Shown one piece after another: positions 26,620-36,214 of a DNA stretch of 64,000 bases; within the stretch, counting starts at the first letter, position 1, and the number at the start of each line of letters is the position of its first letter. A program made the position numbers and the translations under genes. The notes under the pieces were generated by a model. It was not told the DNA's origin and made no database searches. It saw only the letters and a list, made by a program, of their open reading frames with translations. The DNA is from Salinicola halimionae (GTDB lineage: Bacteria > Pseudomonadota > Gammaproteobacteria > Pseudomonadales > Halomonadaceae): assembly GCF_003206065.1 (NCBI RefSeq), contig NZ_PZJQ01000005.1, positions 517,453 to 581,452 of the forward strand, in the 5' to 3' direction.

Positions 26620-27660
26620 GCCCTTACGGTCCTTGATCTGATCTTTCAGTTGCCCGGGCACTTGCTTGATGATCAGACGATCGCGCTCGTCGTCGTATTC
26701 TATACTGTTGCCGAGCAGGTGGGAGTCGAAGCTGATCGACACGCCGCTGGCGCGGCCGGCGAAGCGCTTGAACTGCTGCAGGGTCCGCTTGTCCGGCGGA
26801 ATCTCTGCGGCGAGTCCATAGTCCTGATTGCGGATATAGTCGTAGAACGCCTTGGGCTGCTGCTCGTCGACCAGTTTGGAAAGTTCATCGAGCGTTATCG
26901 GCTCTCCACGCTTGGCCTGAGCATTGGCGTAGTCGATCAGCGTCTCGGTCTTCTCGCGGCTGGCTTCTTCGGGGAGATCCTCGCTTTCGACATAGTCGCT
27001 GAACGCCTTGAGCAGCGTGCGAGTTTCTGCGCCGGCATTGATGCCTTCCTGGCAGCCTAGCCATAGCCTGAAATCTTCCACCAGCTTCTTGTTGCCGCGA
27101 TCCTGCACGTAGGTAATGTATTGGCGGGATTGCCCCCGCTGCCACTGGGTCAGGTCGATACGGGCGGCCAACATCAATTGACCGAGATTGAGCTGTTGCA
27201 CGGGAACGACGTTGAGATCGGAATCGAATCCATAACCCTCACGCTGATGGAGCAGGGTTAGCGTCAAATATTCTGCCTCGCCCTGACGGGAGTGCACGAA
27301 CCACCAGTGACCGCCGATGGAGAGGTGAGCATCGATCAGCGGCATCAGGCTTTCGGTGGTCTGACGGGTGAAGTCGCTGAAGTTGATTTCGCCGCTACGA
27401 TAGCGCTCCAGCTCGAAGGCGAATCGCGACGACGCTGCGGGAGCGGCGTCACTATTCTTAGTGCTGTCGGTGTCATCCTCTCCGCCACCCCCGCCGAAGT
27501 GCCCCCATGCCTTGGGTTTGCCATGGAAGTTCGAATTGAACGTGGCGAGCAGAGACTCCGCCGTCGTGGTATCCGTCATGGCGTCGCCGCGCGTCAGCGT
27601 GGCGGGCTGTTCGTCGCTCTGTTTATCGATGCGGTGAGCACAGGCTTGCAGTATCGGCAT
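26617..27660 (-). CDS. Nucleoid-associated protein, NdpA/YejK family
   Basis: 347 aa. Motifs shared with YejK include the central ARIDLTQWQ...YITYVQDRGNKKLVEDFRLWLGCQEGINA block and the C-terminal DKRTLQQFKRFAGRASGVSISFDSHLLG. It is slightly longer than E. coli YejK (335 aa) because of a Gly/Asp-rich linker near residues 50-75. Family members bind the nucleoid, but the molecular role is poorly known. Divergence from YejK is considerable, so I leave the symbol empty. Confidence 0.85.
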   Translation of the reverse strand: MPILQACAHRIDKQSDEQPATLTRGDAMTDTTTAESLLATFNSNFHGKPKAWGHFGGGGGEDDTDSTKNSDAAPAASSRFAFELERYRSGEINFSDFTRQTTESLMPLIDAHLSIGGHWWFVHSRQGEAEYLTLTLLHQREGYGFDSDLNVVPVQQLNLGQLMLAARIDLTQWQRGQSRQYITYVQDRGNKKLVEDFRLWLGCQEGINAGAETRTLLKAFSDYVESEDLPEEASREKTETLIDYANAQAKRGEPITLDELSKLVDEQQPKAFYDYIRNQDYGLAAEIPPDKRTLQQFKRFAGRASGVSISFDSHLLGNSIEYDDERDRLIIKQVPGQLKDQIKDRKG

Positions 27661-27745
27661 GAGGTGACTCGTGAAGCGGGAAAGGGCGGGCGGCCATTCG
27701 GCGACCCGCGAAAAAAGACGACGGTGGTTAGGGCTTGGCTGCCGG

Positions 27746-28507
27746 TCAGGGGCGCAGTCGATAGCCGGTGCGGAAGATCCAACTGATGACGGCCAGACTC
27801 ACCGCCAGGAAGGCGCCGATCATGACCAGGCTCGCGACCACGCTGACATCGCTGATGCCATAGAAGCTCCAGCGAAAACCGCTAACCAGATAGACCACCG
27901 GGTTGGCCAGCGTCACCGCCTGCCAGAACGATGGCAGCATATCGATGGAGTAGAAACTGCCGCCGAGAAAGGTCAGGGGCGTGATGATCAACAGTGGCAC
28001 CAACTGCAATTTCTCGAAGCTGTCCGCCCAGATCCCGATGATGAAGCCGAGCAGGCTGAAGGTGAGCGCGGTCAACAGCAGAAAAAGCATCATCATGAAC
28101 GGATGCTGGATATGCAGATCGACGAAGAAGTTGGCCGTGCCCAGAATCACCAGCCCCAGAATGGCCGACTTCGAAGCCGCGGCACCCACGTAACCGAGCA
28201 CGATCTCGAAATATGAGATCGGCGCCGACAGCAGTTCGTAGATGGTGCCGGTGAACTTGGGGAAGAAAATCCCGAATGACGCATTCGAGACGCTCTGCGT
28301 CAGCAGCATCAGCATGATCAGGCCAGGTACGATGAAAGCCCCGTAGCTGACGCCTTCGACCTCCTGAATGCGCGAGCCGATGGCGGCACCGAAGACGACG
28401 AAGTACAGGGATGTAGAAATCACCGGCGAAATCAGGCTCTGCAGTAGCGTGCGCCCGGCGCGGGCCATTTCGAAGACATAGATGGAGCGAACGGCTTGCA
28501 GGTTCAT
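27746..28507 (-). CDS. ABC-2 type exporter permease (YadH-like)
   Basis: 253 aa with six membrane helices of the ABC-2 permease fold. [23 protein letters not shown] and [12 protein letters not shown] near the start and [20 protein letters not shown] near the end match the YadH group. Its start overlaps the ATPase stop by 4 bases, so the two form one exporter. Substrate unknown. Confidence 0.9.
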   Translation of the reverse strand: MNLQAVRSIYVFEMARAGRTLLQSLISPVISTSLYFVVFGAAIGSRIQEVEGVSYGAFIVPGLIMLMLLTQSVSNASFGIFFPKFTGTIYELLSAPISYFEIVLGYVGAAASKSAILGLVILGTANFFVDLHIQHPFMMMLFLLLTALTFSLLGFIIGIWADSFEKLQLVPLLIITPLTFLGGSFYSIDMLPSFWQAVTLANPVVYLVSGFRWSFYGISDVSVVASLVMIGAFLAVSLAVISWIFRTGYRLRP

Positions 28508-29529
28508 TGGCGCTCTCTAACCAGGTTGACGAAGATATCTTCCAGCGAACTCTGCTTGGTATGCAGATCCTTGAAGCGGATGCCGGCGGCCTCGATCTCG
28601 TTGATCAGGGCGCTGATGCTGACATGATCGCCGTCCCCGGCATCGCTGGCATCATAGGTGTAGACCAGCACGTTGCCTTCCTCGGCCAGCGTCAGCGGGT
28701 GATGGGCCAAGGCAGGCGGTACGCTGGCCAACGGCGTCTGTAGATGCAGCGTCAGCTGCTTGCTGCCGAGCTGGCGCATCAGCGCCGCTTTCTCCCGTAC
28801 CAATACGAGCTCGCCGCCATTGATGACCCCGATTCGATCGGCCATCTCCTCGGCTTCCTCGATATAGTGCGTGGTCAGAATGATGGTCACGCCGCTGTTA
28901 CGAAGCTCCCTGACGACTTCCCACATATCGCGTCTGAGCTCGACATCGACCCCGGCGGTGGGTTCGTCGAGAAAAAGGATTTCGGGTTCGTGTCCCAGCG
29001 CCTTGGCGATCAACACGCGTCGTTTCATGCCGCCGGAGAGCGTGATCAACTTGTTCTTGCGCTTGTCCCACAGCGACAGCGACTTGAGCACGCGCTCGAT
29101 GTGGGCATCGTTGGGCGGCTTGCCAAACAGCCCGCGACTGAACCGCACCGTATTCCAGACGGTCTCGAAGGCGTCGCTGGTCAGCTCCTGGGGGACCAGG
29201 CCGATCTTGGCGCGTGCGGCGCGGTAATCGGTGACGCTGTCGTGGCCGTCGATCATCACGCTGCCGCCGCTGGCATTGACCAGCCCGCAGATGATGCTGA
29301 TAAGGGTCGTCTTGCCGGCGCCGTTGGGACCGAGCAGGGCAAATATCTCGCCGCGCTGAATTTCCAGGTCGATCTGCTTCAGCGCTTCGAAACCGGAATC
29401 GTAGCGTTTGGATAGGCCTGAAATGGCAATCACCGGCGCAGGCTGAACGTTGGCGTTGTGGACCTGTGTACCGATGGTGGCATCGCTGGATGCCGCGCGC
29501 TCCGGCGCTAAGGGCGTCTCGTGACTCAT
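28504..29529 (-). CDS. ABC transporter ATP-binding protein (YadG-like)
   Basis: 341 aa from ATG 29529 ([10 protein letters not shown]); the frame is open to 29691 but that stretch lacks family similarity. Walker [10 protein letters not shown] is at 67-75, the signature LSGGMKRR at 164-171 and Walker B ILFLDEP at 184-190, with the switch His in TTHYIEEAE. The C-terminal extension of about 90 residues is typical of ABC-2 exporter ATPases. It drives the permease at 27746. Confidence 0.92.
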   Translation of the reverse strand: MSHETPLAPERAASSDATIGTQVHNANVQPAPVIAISGLSKRYDSGFEALKQIDLEIQRGEIFALLGPNGAGKTTLISIICGLVNASGGSVMIDGHDSVTDYRAARAKIGLVPQELTSDAFETVWNTVRFSRGLFGKPPNDAHIERVLKSLSLWDKRKNKLITLSGGMKRRVLIAKALGHEPEILFLDEPTAGVDVELRRDMWEVVRELRNSGVTIILTTHYIEEAEEMADRIGVINGGELVLVREKAALMRQLGSKQLTLHLQTPLASVPPALAHHPLTLAEEGNVLVYTYDASDAGDGDHVSISALINEIEAAGIRFKDLHTKQSSLEDIFVNLVRERQ

Positions 29530-29755
29530 GAAGGCGATACATCGTGACGTGAAGGGCCACCATTGTAGGCGAAAAAACGCGCTGGCTGGAGCCGCGAGCA
29601 TTCCGCATCGCGCTGGTGTTGCCAAAGCCGCCCCTATTTGCGGCGAAACGGGCGCAATGGCGCGGAGTTGTCTATAACAAACAGGCAACATAAAAAATCA
29701 TACAGGCAAGATCGGTGTTGAAATGACGCCGAAATTTCTAGCAAGGAGGCCATTC

Positions 29756-30346
29756 ATGGCACGTTTGTCATCAATCCACCGTACCGCCATCATGCTGCTC
29801 GTCGCCGTTCTCGGCAGCACAGCGCTGACGGCTTGCACGACTACCTCATCCTCGGATCGCGAAAGCCGCCTGTCCCAGCGCTCGCAGTTGGATCAGGATG
29901 TCCAGCAGACGCTGGATCGGCTCTATCGGTCGGTGCCCGATTCCCGATCATTGGCGCAACAGGCCAAGGGCGTACTGGTCTTTCCCGGCGTGTTGGGCGC
30001 CAGCTTCATCGTCGGCGCCAGTCATGGTGATGGGTCGCTACTGATGGATGGTGCCAAGGCCGGCTACTACACGACGACGAGCGGTTCGATCGGCTTCCAG
30101 GCGGGGGCGCAGTCGCAGGCCGTCATCTATATGCTGATGACCGAGAAGGCGCTCAACCGCGTGCGTAGCGACAACGGCTGGTCCATCGGTGCCAGCGCCG
30201 GGGTAGCCGTCGCCGATATCGGCGCCAACGGTCAGATCACCAACGACACGGCCAACAAGGAGGTCGTCGCGTTCGTGATGAACAATCAGGGTGTTCAGGG
30301 TGGTGTCTCGTTGAACGGTGCCAAGATCTCCAAGGTCAGCCCTTGA
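29756..30346 (+). CDS. Ysc84-family lipid-binding lipoprotein
   Basis: 196 aa from ATG 29756, set by AAGGAGG just upstream. The signal peptide ends in a lipobox LTAC. The Ysc84 (SYLF-like) domain follows: LAQQAKGVLVFPGVLGASFIVG, then GGS-like strands, DNGWSIGASAGVAVADIGANG and the C-terminal VQGGVSLNGAKI. The domain is small, phospholipid-binding in eukaryotes, and of unknown role in the bacterial envelope. It ends in a strong hairpin. Confidence 0.88.
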   Translation: MARLSSIHRTAIMLLVAVLGSTALTACTTTSSSDRESRLSQRSQLDQDVQQTLDRLYRSVPDSRSLAQQAKGVLVFPGVLGASFIVGASHGDGSLLMDGAKAGYYTTTSGSIGFQAGAQSQAVIYMLMTEKALNRVRSDNGWSIGASAGVAVADIGANGQITNDTANKEVVAFVMNNQGVQGGVSLNGAKISKVSP

Positions 30347-30394
30347 CCCTGTCTGGATCCAGGCCATGGCCAATGATTCATGGACTCGGATGCA

Positions 30395-30420
30395 AGAAAC
30401 CCACCGAAAGGTGGGTTTCT
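30395..30420. terminator. Hairpin between convergent genes
   Basis: A perfect 11-bp stem (agaaacccacc / ggtgggtttct) closed by a GAAA tetraloop. A-rich and T-rich flanks within the stem let it work in both directions for the Ysc84 and YebC-family genes. Confidence 0.8.
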
Positions 30421-30454
30421 CGTCAATGATCGCGAAGATGACGAAGCCGGAGGG

Positions 30455-31183
30455 TCAGGCGCTTTCGGGCAGTTCGGCGTTGTGATAGACGTTCTGTACA
30501 TCGTCGAGATCGTTCAACATGTCGATGAACTTCTCGAACATCGCTACGTCGTCGCCTTCCAGCGGCGTGTGTGTCTGTGGCAGGAACTGAATCTCGTCGG
30601 CTTCGAACTCGAGTTCGCCGAAGGTATCGAGCAGAGCCTGCTTGGCTTTGGCATAGTCGGTATGCGGCGCGAACACGGTGATGCGGCCGTCTTCGCTTTC
30701 GATATCGGTCACGTCGACATCGGCTTCCATCAGCGCTTCGAGCACGGCTTCCTCGTCCTCGCCGGCGAAGGCAAAGATCGCGCAGTGGTCGAACATATGG
30801 CTGACGGCGCCCTGGGTGCCGATCTTGCTCTTGGTCTTGGTGAAGCAGCCGCGGACATCGCCGAAGGTTCGGTTCGGATTATCGGTCAGGCACTCGACAA
30901 TCACCATGCAGTTGCCGGGGCCGAAACCTTCGTAGCGGGCCGCCGAGAAATCCTCGCCACCGCTGCCCTTGGCCTTGTCGAGCGCCTTGTCGATCACGTG
31001 CGACGGCACCTGATCCTTCTTGGCCTTGTCGATCAGCCCGCGAAGCGTCAGGTTACCGGAAGGATCCGTACCACCGGATTTGGCGCAGACGTAAATTTCG
31101 CGGCCATACTTGCTGTAGACCTTGGTCTTGGCGTCGGCCGTCTTGGCCATGGATTCCTTGCGATTCTGGAAGGCCCTACCCAT
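30455..31183 (-). CDS. YebC/PmpR-family protein, YeeN-like
   Basis: 242 aa from [14 protein letters not shown]. The family blocks are present: [53 protein letters not shown] and SHMFD. The closing [12 protein letters not shown] is also typical. The family was long annotated as transcriptional regulators; members are now also linked to relief of ribosome stalling. The [13 protein letters not shown] form resembles YeeN more than YebC. A single-gene unit. Confidence 0.92.
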   Translation of the reverse strand: MGRAFQNRKESMAKTADAKTKVYSKYGREIYVCAKSGGTDPSGNLTLRGLIDKAKKDQVPSHVIDKALDKAKGSGGEDFSAARYEGFGPGNCMVIVECLTDNPNRTFGDVRGCFTKTKSKIGTQGAVSHMFDHCAIFAFAGEDEEAVLEALMEADVDVTDIESEDGRITVFAPHTDYAKAKQALLDTFGELEFEADEIQFLPQTHTPLEGDDVAMFEKFIDMLNDLDDVQNVYHNAELPESA

Positions 31184-31412
31184 TGTCACTACCTATCAGG
31201 TTGTCAACGACGGGCGAGATTTTACGCAACATTGCGCGGATGTTGCAGGTTTATTTGGCCTTTCTCGCACCAATTGCCTACCCCGAGCGACGAGACGGCG
31301 TCAATCATCGTGCGCTCTGGTATTCTGCCGCGCCTGAGCATGACATGGTGAGACCCGACGCGTCCGCCGGTTGACTGCATCGACCCCTTCATCTCGACCA
31401 GGAGCGCTCGCC

Positions 31413-32846
31413 GTGCCCGAGACTCATCACCCGAAGACTCATCAACCCGTATCGGGGCAGCCCGAGGCGTTTTCCGCGCTGCCGCTGCCCGCGGCGCTTC
31501 TGGATAATCTGGAATCGCTGGGCTATCTGGCGATGACGCCGATTCAGGCTTCCAGCCTGCCGCCGATCCTGCGTGGCCAGGACGTGATCGGGCAGGGCAA
31601 GACGGGTTCCGGCAAGACGGCTGCCTTTGGGTTGGGATTGCTGTCGGCGCTCGATGTCTCGCGCTTCCAGGTTCAGGCCTTGGTGCTGTGCCCGACTCGT
31701 GAGCTGGCGGATCAGGTCGCCGAAGAGCTGCGTCGACTGGCGCGAATGCTGGCCAATGTCAAAATTCTCGCGCTTTGCGGGGGAGCGCCGTTGGGCCCGC
31801 AGTTGAATTCGCTGTCGCACGGTGCGCATATCGTCGTCGGCACGCCTGGCCGCATCGAGGAGCATCTGCGCAAGGGCTCGCTGGATCTCTCCTCGCTGGC
31901 CGTGCTGGTGCTGGATGAGGCCGACCGTATGCTCGACATGGGCTTCCAGGCGGCGCTGGACACGATCGTCGCGGCAACCCCGAAAGCACGCCAGACGCTA
32001 TTGTTCAGCGCCACCTACGGCGACAGCGTACGCCCGGTCGCCGAGCGCATGCTGCGTGAGCCGGTAATGGTGGAAGTGGATTCCTCCCATGATGACGAGA
32101 GCATTCGCCAGCATTTTCACCGGGTTGCCGACGAACCGGCCCGCCTGGCGGCGCTCAGCCAGCTGCTGCTGCACTATCGGCCGGAATCCAGCGTGGTGTT
32201 CTGTAATACCCGACGCGAGACGCAGGAAGTGGCGGACCAGCTGATGGCGGCCGGGTTCAGCACCGAGGCGTTGCATGGTGATCTCGAGCAGCGTGATCGC
32301 GATCAGACTCTGATTCGCTTTGCCAACAAGAGCCTGTCGGTTCTCGTCGCCACCGACGTCGCGGCACGCGGACTGGATATCGACGCGCTGGATGCGGTAT
32401 TCAACTATCAGATCGCCCGTGAGCTCGAAGTGCATGTGCATCGGATTGGCCGCACAGGACGCGCAGGCGCAAGCGGCATCGCCTGTACGATATTGACCGA
32501 GAAGGAAGCCTATCGTCTCGAGCGACTCGAGGCGTTTCTGGGTGAGACACTGACCATCGAGCCGCTGCCCGGCCGAGGTTCGGCATCGAAGGCGCCGTTT
32601 CAACCCCGTATGGCGACGCTACAGATCGATGCCGGCAAGAAACAGAAAATTCGACCCGGTGACGTGCTGGGAGCTCTCACCAACGGTGACGATGCCATCG
32701 GCGGTGACCAGGTCGGCAAGATCAAGGTGCTGGATCGCAGCGCTTATGTGGCGGTCGAACGCTCGATCGCCAAACAGGCGCTGGCGACATTGAGCGCCGG
32801 TAAATTGAAAGGGCGCAGCTGTCGGGTGCGCCGAATCGGACGCTGA
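31413..32846 (+). CDS. dbpA: ATP-dependent RNA helicase DbpA
   Basis: 477 aa from GTG 31413, chosen because AGGAG lies 8 bases upstream; a TTG at 31371 is less likely. Helicase motifs: Q-motif (MTPIQASSLPP), Walker A GKTGSGKT, PTRELADQ, DEAD in [16 protein letters not shown], and [10 protein letters not shown]. The C-terminal domain (IDAGKKQKIRPGDVLGALTN...GKIKV) is the RNA-binding domain that targets 23S rRNA helix 92. It acts in 50S ribosome assembly. The RIO-like kinase follows 44 bases later. Confidence 0.93.
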   Translation: MPETHHPKTHQPVSGQPEAFSALPLPAALLDNLESLGYLAMTPIQASSLPPILRGQDVIGQGKTGSGKTAAFGLGLLSALDVSRFQVQALVLCPTRELADQVAEELRRLARMLANVKILALCGGAPLGPQLNSLSHGAHIVVGTPGRIEEHLRKGSLDLSSLAVLVLDEADRMLDMGFQAALDTIVAATPKARQTLLFSATYGDSVRPVAERMLREPVMVEVDSSHDDESIRQHFHRVADEPARLAALSQLLLHYRPESSVVFCNTRRETQEVADQLMAAGFSTEALHGDLEQRDRDQTLIRFANKSLSVLVATDVAARGLDIDALDAVFNYQIARELEVHVHRIGRTGRAGASGIACTILTEKEAYRLERLEAFLGETLTIEPLPGRGSASKAPFQPRMATLQIDAGKKQKIRPGDVLGALTNGDDAIGGDQVGKIKVLDRSAYVAVERSIAKQALATLSAGKLKGRSCRVRRIGR

Positions 32847-32890
32847 AGATAGCGGGGACATGTGAGGATGCATGTAAGGATAGCGAAGGC

Positions 32891-33748
32891 ATGAAGGTAC
32901 CCAAGCGATTGCAGCCGTTGGTCGAAGATGGGCTGGTGGACGAAGTCGTCAGCCAGTTGATGAGTGGCAAGGAGGCGCAGGTTTTCGTGGTTCGTTGCGG
33001 TGACGAACTGCGCTGCGCCAAGGTGTTCAAGGAGGCCAAGCAGCGCAGCTTCAAGCAGGCGGTCGCCTATCAGGAAGGTCGTAAGGTGCGTAACACGCGC
33101 CGTGCGCGGGCAATGTCGAAGAAGACCCGTTACGGCCAGCGCGAGCAGGAGTCGGCGTGGCTGAATGCGGAAGTCGATGCGCTCTATCGGCTCGCCGAGG
33201 CGGGCGTGCGAGTGCCTACGCCGCATGGCTTCGTCGATGGCGTGCTGCTGATGGAGATGATCGTCGATGCCGATGGGGACGTCGCACCGCGCCTCGATGA
33301 CGTCGAACTGACGCCGGAGCTGGCGCTCGACTATCACCAGCGCCTGATCGGTGAAGTCGTCCAGATGCTCTGCGCCGGCCTGATTCATGGCGATTTGTCG
33401 GAGTTCAATATTCTGGTTGGCGGCGAAGGACCGGTGATCATCGATCTACCCCAGGCGGTCGATGCGGCCGGCAACAACAATGCGCCGTGGATGCTGGTGC
33501 GCGACGTCGACAACCTGCGCGGCTATTTCGGTCGTTTTGCACCGGCACTTTTGAAGACCGACTACGGCAAGGAAATCTGGGCACTTTACGAGGCCGGGGA
33601 ACTTCATCCCGAGACACCCCTGACCGGTCGCTTCGAGCCGGACGCGTCGCTCGTCGACGTCAGCGATGTCATGCAGGTCATCGATGCCGCCCGCGAGGAA
33701 GCGGCGGAGAGACAGGCACGGGAACAGGATGACGACGAGGACGACTGA
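32891..33748 (+). CDS. RIO1-like serine protein kinase (PA4780 type)
   Basis: 285 aa. The ATP-binding Lys is near 44 (CAKVFKEA), the catalytic loop HGDLSEFNIL (166-175, Asp168) and the metal-binding Asp185 in VIIDLPQA are all intact. RIO kinases act in ribosome maturation in archaea and eukaryotes; the bacterial PA4780 group is little studied. It directly follows dbpA, itself a ribosome assembly helicase, which suggests a related role (inference). The C-terminus is a run of Asp and Glu. Confidence 0.9.
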   Translation: MKVPKRLQPLVEDGLVDEVVSQLMSGKEAQVFVVRCGDELRCAKVFKEAKQRSFKQAVAYQEGRKVRNTRRARAMSKKTRYGQREQESAWLNAEVDALYRLAEAGVRVPTPHGFVDGVLLMEMIVDADGDVAPRLDDVELTPELALDYHQRLIGEVVQMLCAGLIHGDLSEFNILVGGEGPVIIDLPQAVDAAGNNNAPWMLVRDVDNLRGYFGRFAPALLKTDYGKEIWALYEAGELHPETPLTGRFEPDASLVDVSDVMQVIDAAREEAAERQAREQDDDEDD

Positions 33749-33896
33749 CAATGACGGTTGACCCAAGCGGCTGCCGGGAGCGACTGACGAATAGGCTCCA
33801 CAGGCGTCGTTGCATGTCAGGTTGGAGAAGAATGCGAGTTCGGCCTGCTGACTTGATCATCACCGGAGGAGACCGTCTACACTTCGGGCACCCGTT

Positions 33897-33918
33897 AAAC
33901 GATTCCAAGGAATCGTTT
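33897..33918. promoter_or_regulatory. Palindrome before the MDR dehydrogenase gene
   Basis: aaacgattcc and ggaatcgttt form perfect 10-base arms with 2 bases between. It ends 6 bases before AAGGAG, in the likely promoter or leader. The spacing fits an operator for a dimeric repressor; no such regulator is adjacent. Confidence 0.5.
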
Positions 33919-33935
33919 CGTTCAAGGAGTGCACC

Positions 33936-34943
33936 ATGCAAGTCGTCAATTTGAAGTCTCCCGGTGGTCTGGACCAGCTCAACCTTCATGAGGTCGAAGG
34001 GCCCGGCGAACCCGGCCCCGGGGAAGTCCGGGTACGTGTCCATGCCAGCTCTCTCAACTTCCATGACTATATTGTCGTCAGCGGCAAGTCCCCGACGGAG
34101 GAAGGGCGCATTCCCATGGCCGATGGCGCCGGCGTCATCGAGGCGGTGGGCAAAGGCGTTACCGAATTCTCGATCGGCGATTCCGTGGTCTCCACGTTCT
34201 TCCCGCACTGGCTCGACGGGCCAGCGCGCGTGGCCGATTTCAAGACGGTGCCGGGCGACGGTGTCGACGGTTATGCGCGTGAACAGGTCGTCCGTCCTGC
34301 TCAATGGTTCACCCATGTGCCCAAGGGCTACACCCATGCCGAAGCCGCAACGCTGACCACTGCCGGTCTCACGGCGTGGCGTGCGCTGGTCGTCGACGGC
34401 GGCCTCAAGCCGGGTGACACGGTGCTGACTCTGGGTACCGGCGGAGTATCGATTTTCGCGCTGCAACTGGCCAAGGCCATGGGCGCCACGGTCATTTCGA
34501 CCTCGTCGTCCGCGGACAAGATCACGCGGCTGAAGGCGCTGGGTGCCGATCACACGATCAACTACCGCGAAGAGTCGGAGTGGGGCAAGAGAGTGCAGGA
34601 GTTGACCCACGGGTATGGCGCCGATCACGTGATCGAAGTCGGCGGGCCGGGCACTTTGCCGCAGTCCATCGATGCCGTTGCTATCGGTGGGCATATCTCA
34701 CTGATCGGGGTGCTGACCGGCCGCGGTGGGGATATCCCGACCTCCAAGCTGATGGCGAAACAGGCCCGACTGCAGGGCTTGATCGTCGGTAGCCGTCAGC
34801 ATCAGATCGAGATGATCCGTGCTCTTGAGGTGACCGGGATCAAGCCGGTCGTCGACTGCTCGTTCTCGCTGGATCGGATTGCCGATGCCTTCCGCCATCA
34901 GGAATCTGGCAAGCACTTCGGCAAGATCTGTCTGGAGTTTTGA
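33936..34943 (+). CDS. Zinc-independent medium-chain dehydrogenase/reductase
   Basis: 335 aa. The GroES-like N-terminal half has ASSLNFHDYIVVSG where zinc alcohol dehydrogenases carry a Cys ligand, and the structural-zinc Cys cluster is missing. The nucleotide site LTLGTGGVSIFALQLAKAMGA is present and SSSADK suggests NADP preference. This matches the quinone oxidoreductase/enoyl reductase branch. Substrate unknown. AAGGAG sits 6 bases before the ATG, and it ends at a terminator. Confidence 0.9.
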   Translation: MQVVNLKSPGGLDQLNLHEVEGPGEPGPGEVRVRVHASSLNFHDYIVVSGKSPTEEGRIPMADGAGVIEAVGKGVTEFSIGDSVVSTFFPHWLDGPARVADFKTVPGDGVDGYAREQVVRPAQWFTHVPKGYTHAEAATLTTAGLTAWRALVVDGGLKPGDTVLTLGTGGVSIFALQLAKAMGATVISTSSSADKITRLKALGADHTINYREESEWGKRVQELTHGYGADHVIEVGGPGTLPQSIDAVAIGGHISLIGVLTGRGGDIPTSKLMAKQARLQGLIVGSRQHQIEMIRALEVTGIKPVVDCSFSLDRIADAFRHQESGKHFGKICLEF

Positions 34944-34983
34944 GCGTCACGCGACGATAGGACACGGATCGGTAAACCCGAAG

Positions 34984-35026
34984 CGCCGCCGGCCCGTAAC
35001 GTGGAAACGATGCCGGCGGCGTTTTT
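34984..35026 (+). terminator. Rho-independent terminator
   Basis: A 10-bp GC-rich stem (cgccgccggc / gccggcggcg) with an 18-base loop is followed by five T. Confidence 0.8.
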
Positions 35027-35070
35027 CACCAGTTGACGATCTTGAATGATGGCTACTTCCGCGATAGCCC

Positions 35071-35883
35071 TTATTTGCGGGAAGCGGGACGCAGGTCGTA
35101 GTCGAAATATTGGTGCATCAGGGTTTCGAAGGTGCCGTCCGCATAGACGCTATCCAGCGCTTGATTGAAGGTCTCGGCAAGATCCTTGTCACGTGGGCGC
35201 ACCGCGATCGCGTTGCCCTTGCCGAAGATCGACTCCGGGCTATCGATGCGCGGCCCGACTTGCACGAAATCGCTGTCGGCGCTGCCGATTTCCAGCGCGT
35301 CCAGTGCCACCGGATAGTTGAGGAACGCCATATCCAGGCGCTGCGATTCCAGATCCAGCGCCACATCCGCCGCCGTGGCGTAGCGCTGGACGTCGAGCTT
35401 GTCGCCATACTGCTGGGTAATGTAGCTATCCTGCGTCGTCCCTCGCTGCACGCCCACCGATAACCCCTTCAACGATGCCGGATCATCGAGAGAGATATCG
35501 CTGCCGCGTCGTGCCACCCAGACCTTGGGTGACATCGCGTAGGATGCGGTGAACAATACCTGGCGCTCCCGTGCCGGGGTGATCCGCATCGACGACATGA
35601 TGGCGTCGTACTTGCGTGATAGTAGCCCGGGGATGATGCCGTCCCAGCCCTGTACCACCCATTCACAATCGAGCTTGGCGCGCTCGCAGAGCGTGTTGCC
35701 CAGGTCGATCTCGAAGCCTTCCAGCTCGCCATCGGCATTGCGGTATTCGAATGGTGGGTAGGGAACATCGACGGCGATGCGAACGTGCGCCGGCGCAGCG
35801 GCATGGGCGGTGGAAACCAGGCTGAGTCCGATCGCCAGGGCGGCGAGCGGGAGAGTGAGACGGATATCGAAACGTTGTGTCAC
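35071..35883 (-). CDS. Amino-acid ABC transporter substrate-binding protein
   Basis: 270 aa with a signal peptide (ending STAHA, about residue 29). The family 3 solute-binding fold shows VRIAVDVPYPPFEYRNADGELEGFEIDLGNTLCERAKLDCEWV, with the usual acidic and aromatic ligand contacts, then DAIMSSMRITPARERQV. It resembles lysine/arginine/ornithine- or histidine-binding proteins. No permease or ATPase gene is next to it, so it is an orphan or shares a transporter encoded elsewhere. Confidence 0.9.
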   Translation of the reverse strand: MTQRFDIRLTLPLAALAIGLSLVSTAHAAAPAHVRIAVDVPYPPFEYRNADGELEGFEIDLGNTLCERAKLDCEWVVQGWDGIIPGLLSRKYDAIMSSMRITPARERQVLFTASYAMSPKVWVARRGSDISLDDPASLKGLSVGVQRGTTQDSYITQQYGDKLDVQRYATAADVALDLESQRLDMAFLNYPVALDALEIGSADSDFVQVGPRIDSPESIFGKGNAIAVRPRDKDLAETFNQALDSVYADGTFETLMHQYFDYDLRPASRK

Positions 35884-36214
35884 GCGTAAGATCCTTTCTT
35901 TGATGGCCCGTTGTCTGGAGACCTTTTATTAGGAAGGGCTTTATCGATAGCCCTTTTGACGATCCGTTGTGTTCATCGACGGTGATGTCACATGAAGATC
36001 GTCCCAACATGTTGGCGCAGCCGTCGGCGGATGACCAGTGCGGTGAGACTCGGTAAGCAGGTGGTGCCTGAACGTCAACGCTGACCATCCCGCGTCGCCC
36101 GTGGGAGCTCACTGAGCACCGCGGGATTCACCTTTCCAAGGCGCCAGCCAACCTGTAACTTGGCGTCATCGTCATATCGACACCCTCTCTGATTTTCTAA
36201 CCGGGATTCTTTCT
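35884..36214. other. Divergent intergenic region
   Basis: This 331-base gap between the binding-protein gene and lemA holds no supported gene. The first 60 bases are AT-rich and contain gggctttatcgatagccc (a 6-bp stem gggcta/tagccc-like hairpin region near 35936-35953). It should hold two divergent promoters. Confidence 0.4.
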
